Shown here piece after piece: positions 61,563 to 64,000 of a DNA stretch of 64,000 nt (positions are counted from its first letter, which is position 1; every line of letters starts with the position of its first letter). Location of the stretch: assembly GCF_014697575.1 (NCBI RefSeq), contig NZ_JACJSC010000001.1:930001-994000 (forward strand). Reading direction: 5' to 3'. Source of the stretch: Planktothrix sp. FACHB-1365 (GTDB lineage: Bacteria; Cyanobacteriota; Cyanobacteriia; Cyanobacteriales; Microcoleaceae). The translations under genes and the position numbers were made by a program. The notes under the pieces were generated by a model, which had not been told where the DNA came from, did no database searches, and was given only the letters and a program-made list of their open reading frames with translations.

Positions 61563-64000
61563 TTAAAACGTTCCTGCTAACGCCTCAACACACCGTTCAC
61601 AAATTGTAGGATCATCTTTTGATTCTCCAACATGAACCGAATAATTCCAACAGCGATCGCATTTTTCCCCATCCGCTTTCACAACACCAATTCCCAAACC
61701 TTCTAACTGTTGACAATACTGTAACCCGTTTAAAGCTTCAGAAGTTTCTAACAGTTCAACCTGGGAACAGATGAATAAATATCGTAATTCATCAACCCCA
61801 TTATTTTCTTTTAATGCAGTTGTTTTGGGGTTCATTTGTTGCAGTTGTTGACGCAAATTCTCATCCGCCACAAATAACAACACTTTTGCTTCTAAAGATG
61901 CGCCAATCATTTTGTCTTGACGGGCTTTTTCTAAAACTACATTAACTTCACTACGGATTTGTCGTAACTGTTGCCATAACGCCCCTAATTCGGGCTTCTC
62001 CCAGTGTTTTTCTAACGTGACCCAACCCGCTTCAAACACCGATTTGTGGGGCGTAGAATAGGGGAGATTTTGCCAAATATCTTCCGCCATGTGACATAAT
62101 ACAGGAGCGATCGCTTTTGCCAAATTTTCTAACGCCACCGCTAAGACCGTTTGACAACTGCGACGCCGAAATCCATCAGCCCCACTAATATATAAGCGAT
62201 CTTTGGCAATATCTAAATAGAAATTCGACAAATCCACGACACAGAAATTCTGAATCACCTGGAAGAATCGGAAGAATTGATAACTTTCAAAGGCTTCCGT
62301 TACCTCCGTAAATACCTCCGTAATCCGGTGAAGCATATATTGATCTAAATCCGGTAATTCTTCGTATTTAACGCTATCTTTACTCGGATCAAAATCATGC
62401 AAATTTCCTAATAAAAATCGGGCAGTATTTCTAATTTTCCGGTAAACATCCGCCATCTGTTTGAGGATATTTTTCCCCAGAGGAACATCAGAGGAATAGT
62501 CCACCGATGACACCCACAACCGTAGAATATCAGCGCCATAGGGAGGTTCCTGCTGTTGGTTTTTACCCCCTTCAATCACAATCGCTGGATCAACCACATT
62601 TCCCAAGGATTTACTCATTTTCATCCCCTTTTCATCGAGAACAAATCCATGAGTTAAAACCGTTTTATAGGGAGCGTGACCATAATTAGCCACACTGGTT
62701 AATAAACTCGATTGAAACCAGCCCCGATGTTGATCAGAACCTTCTAAATACATATCGGCTGGATAGTGTAATTCTGGGCGTTGATTCGCCACCGCCGCCC
62801 AGGAAGAACCGGAATCAAACCACACATCCATTGTGTCGGTTCCCTTGCGGTAAGTCTTACCATTATTGCGGTATTCTTCGGGTAATAATTCTTCAACCGA
62901 TAACTCCCACCAAGCATCCGAACCTTTTTCAGCAATAATCGTTTGAACGTGATTAATCGTGCTTTCATTTAATAGCGGTTCGTTGGTTTCTTCCTCATAG
63001 AAAACCGGAATCGGAACCCCCCAACTTCGTTGTCGAGAAATACACCAATCACTGCGATCTGCCACCATAGAAGTAATCCGATTTTCCCCTTGGGCGGGAA
63101 TCCATTGCACCTCAGAAATGGCTTTTAAAGCGGCATCTCGGAACCCTTCAACGGAAGCAAACCATTGTTCTGTGGCTCTAAAAATTGTGGGTTTTTTCGT
63201 GCGCCAATCGTAGGGATATTTATGTTGATAAGGCTCTTCTTTTAACAAAGAATTGACTTCTGTTAAAGCCTCAACAATCGCTCCATTTCCTTCTCCTAAA
63301 ACATTCAATCCCTCAAATTTTCCCGCTTCGGAAGTAAAGTTTCCGTGATCATCAACGGGGGATAAGATTGGTAAACCATATTTTTGACCCACAATATAGT
63401 CTTCTTGACCATGACCGGGGGCCGTATGAACTAATCCTGTACCCGATTCTGTGGTAATATAATCCCCACCAATAACGACCGGACTTTCCCGTTCAAATAA
63501 GGGATGTTTGTAGGTAGAATGTTCTAAATCCTTGCCTTTAAATGTGGCTTTAACGGTTAAGGGATAACCCAAAGTTGTTGATAATTGTTCCGCTAAATCT
63601 TCGGCTACAATTAAATATTTAAAAGCCGTAGGTTTTTCACTTTCCCCCACTTCCACCACCGCATAATTTAACGCCGGGTTAACTGCAACGGCTAAATTAC
63701 CCGGAATTGTCCAGGGGGTTGTTGTCCAAATAGCAACGCCTAATTCCGATAAAAAGGGTGTGAATAATTCCCGCAAGGGTTCAGCCACTGTTAACAGTTT
63801 AAAGGCTGCAAATAAACTGCGAGAAACGTGACCTTCAGGATATTCTAATTCAGCTTCAGCTAATGCGGTTTTAGAACTCGGACTCCAGTGAACGGGTTTA
63901 TGTCCTCGGTAAATATATCCCTCTAAAACCATCTTTCCAAATACGCCAATTTGGGCGGCTTCATATTCAGGTTTTAAGGTTAAATAGGGATGTTCCCAGT
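61563..64000 (-). CDS. ileS: Isoleucyl-tRNA synthetase, 5' part outside the window
   Basis: The frame is open to the window edge, where upstream codons still match the family (WEHPYLTLKPEYEAAQIGVFGK), so about 811 C-terminal residues are visible. Class I synthetase charging tRNA-Ile. The editing (CP1) domain includes AIWTTTPWTIPGNLAVAVNP and GLVHTAPGHGQEDY. The KMSKS loop is KGMKMSKSLGNVVDP. The anticodon-binding domain follows, and the C-terminal zinc finger has CDRCWNYSVHVGES...CERC. The HIGH motif lies outside the window. The zinc finger and lengths fit the bacterial type 1 enzyme. Confidence 0.97.
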   Translation of the reverse strand, partial: WEHPYLTLKPEYEAAQIGVFGKMVLEGYIYRGHKPVHWSPSSKTALAEAELEYPEGHVSRSLFAAFKLLTVAEPLRELFTPFLSELGVAIWTTTPWTIPGNLAVAVNPALNYAVVEVGESEKPTAFKYLIVAEDLAEQLSTTLGYPLTVKATFKGKDLEHSTYKHPLFERESPVVIGGDYITTESGTGLVHTAPGHGQEDYIVGQKYGLPILSPVDDHGNFTSEAGKFEGLNVLGEGNGAIVEALTEVNSLLKEEPYQHKYPYDWRTKKPTIFRATEQWFASVEGFRDAALKAISEVQWIPAQGENRITSMVADRSDWCISRQRSWGVPIPVFYEEETNEPLLNESTINHVQTIIAEKGSDAWWELSVEELLPEEYRNNGKTYRKGTDTMDVWFDSGSSWAAVANQRPELHYPADMYLEGSDQHRGWFQSSLLTSVANYGHAPYKTVLTHGFVLDEKGMKMSKSLGNVVDPAIVIEGGKNQQQEPPYGADILRLWVSSVDYSSDVPLGKNILKQMADVYRKIRNTARFLLGNLHDFDPSKDSVKYEELPDLDQYMLHRITEVFTEVTEAFESYQFFRFFQVIQNFCVVDLSNFYLDIAKDRLYISGADGFRRRSCQTVLAVALENLAKAIAPVLCHMAEDIWQNLPYSTPHKSVFEAGWVTLEKHWEKPELGALWQQLRQIRSEVNVVLEKARQDKMIGASLEAKVLLFVADENLRQQLQQMNPKTTALKENNGVDELRYLFICSQVELLETSEALNGLQYCQQLEGLGIGVVKADGEKCDRCWNYSVHVGESKDDPTICERCVEALAGTF

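Noticed and set aside
1-64000. tRNA, rRNA, CRISPR arrays, intact IS transposases
   Set aside because: No T-loop-like tRNA signatures, repeat-spacer arrays or transposase frames were seen by eye on either strand; a covariance-model scan (tRNAscan-SE, Infernal) would be decisive.

Overview
The window is chromosomal DNA of a filamentous cyanobacterium. The evidence is the many HIP1 octamers (GCGATCGC), a moderately AT-rich composition, and cyanobacterial families such as DUF3318, Ycf41-type SSB, glycine-rich RRM proteins, PRC-barrel protein, Uma2 expansion, PEP-CTERM membrane protein and a serine/threonine kinase-ATPase-histidine kinase hybrid. Scattered AGAAACCGGGTTTCT palindromes and heptamer tandem repeats suggest Planktothrix/Oscillatoria relatives; this placement is inference. 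I saw no rRNA, tRNA, CRISPR array or intact transposase.

Layout. 1-2 kb: tail of a RemA-like gene, gmk, and a TPR-GNAT fusion. 2-3.8 kb: two Uma2 genes in an exact 800-bp tandem unit bounded by three copies of a long inverted repeat. 3.8-6.8 kb: secreted GHL10-type glycosidase-like protein. 7-7.8 kb: VapBC-type pair. 7.8-13.4 kb: an HTH-ATPase and an ATPase-WD40 protein (two-gene operon), divergent from a zinc-ribbon phospholipase D-family protein. 13.6-23.9 kb: mostly housekeeping genes (ABC ATPase, DUF3318, two alpha/beta hydrolases, chelatase-like protein with a poly-His tail, MmsA-type aldehyde dehydrogenase, upp, sulfite-oxidase-fold protein, plsC) plus one GAF fragment. 24-27.5 kb: an HTH/NB-ARC protein with an altered ATPase core, divergent from three small genes of unknown function in AT-rich DNA. 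27.8-30.7 kb: a dense toxin-antitoxin island with three complete PIN modules, two orphan antitoxins and visible gene remnants. 30.7-44 kb: PEP-CTERM vWA membrane protein, two RRM genes sharing a leader element, a GGDEF-EAL receptor, an SSB paralogue, a nucleotidyltransferase-phosphomannomutase fusion, and a methyltransferase/metal-handling operon. 44-64 kb: ABC exporter, secA, Mn catalase, a 1796-residue signalling protein, a lipoprotein, PRC-barrel protein, amt, a group of antitoxin-like genes and the 3' part of ileS.

Candidates for undescribed biology are the ATPase-WD40/HTH-ATPase/PLD locus with a shared operator-like dyad, the NB-ARC locus with its unknown three-gene cassette, and the Uma2-hairpin tandem array showing gene-conversion mosaicism. 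The toxin-antitoxin island is a good example of stepwise module decay. Functions proposed for these loci are inferences from gene architecture.
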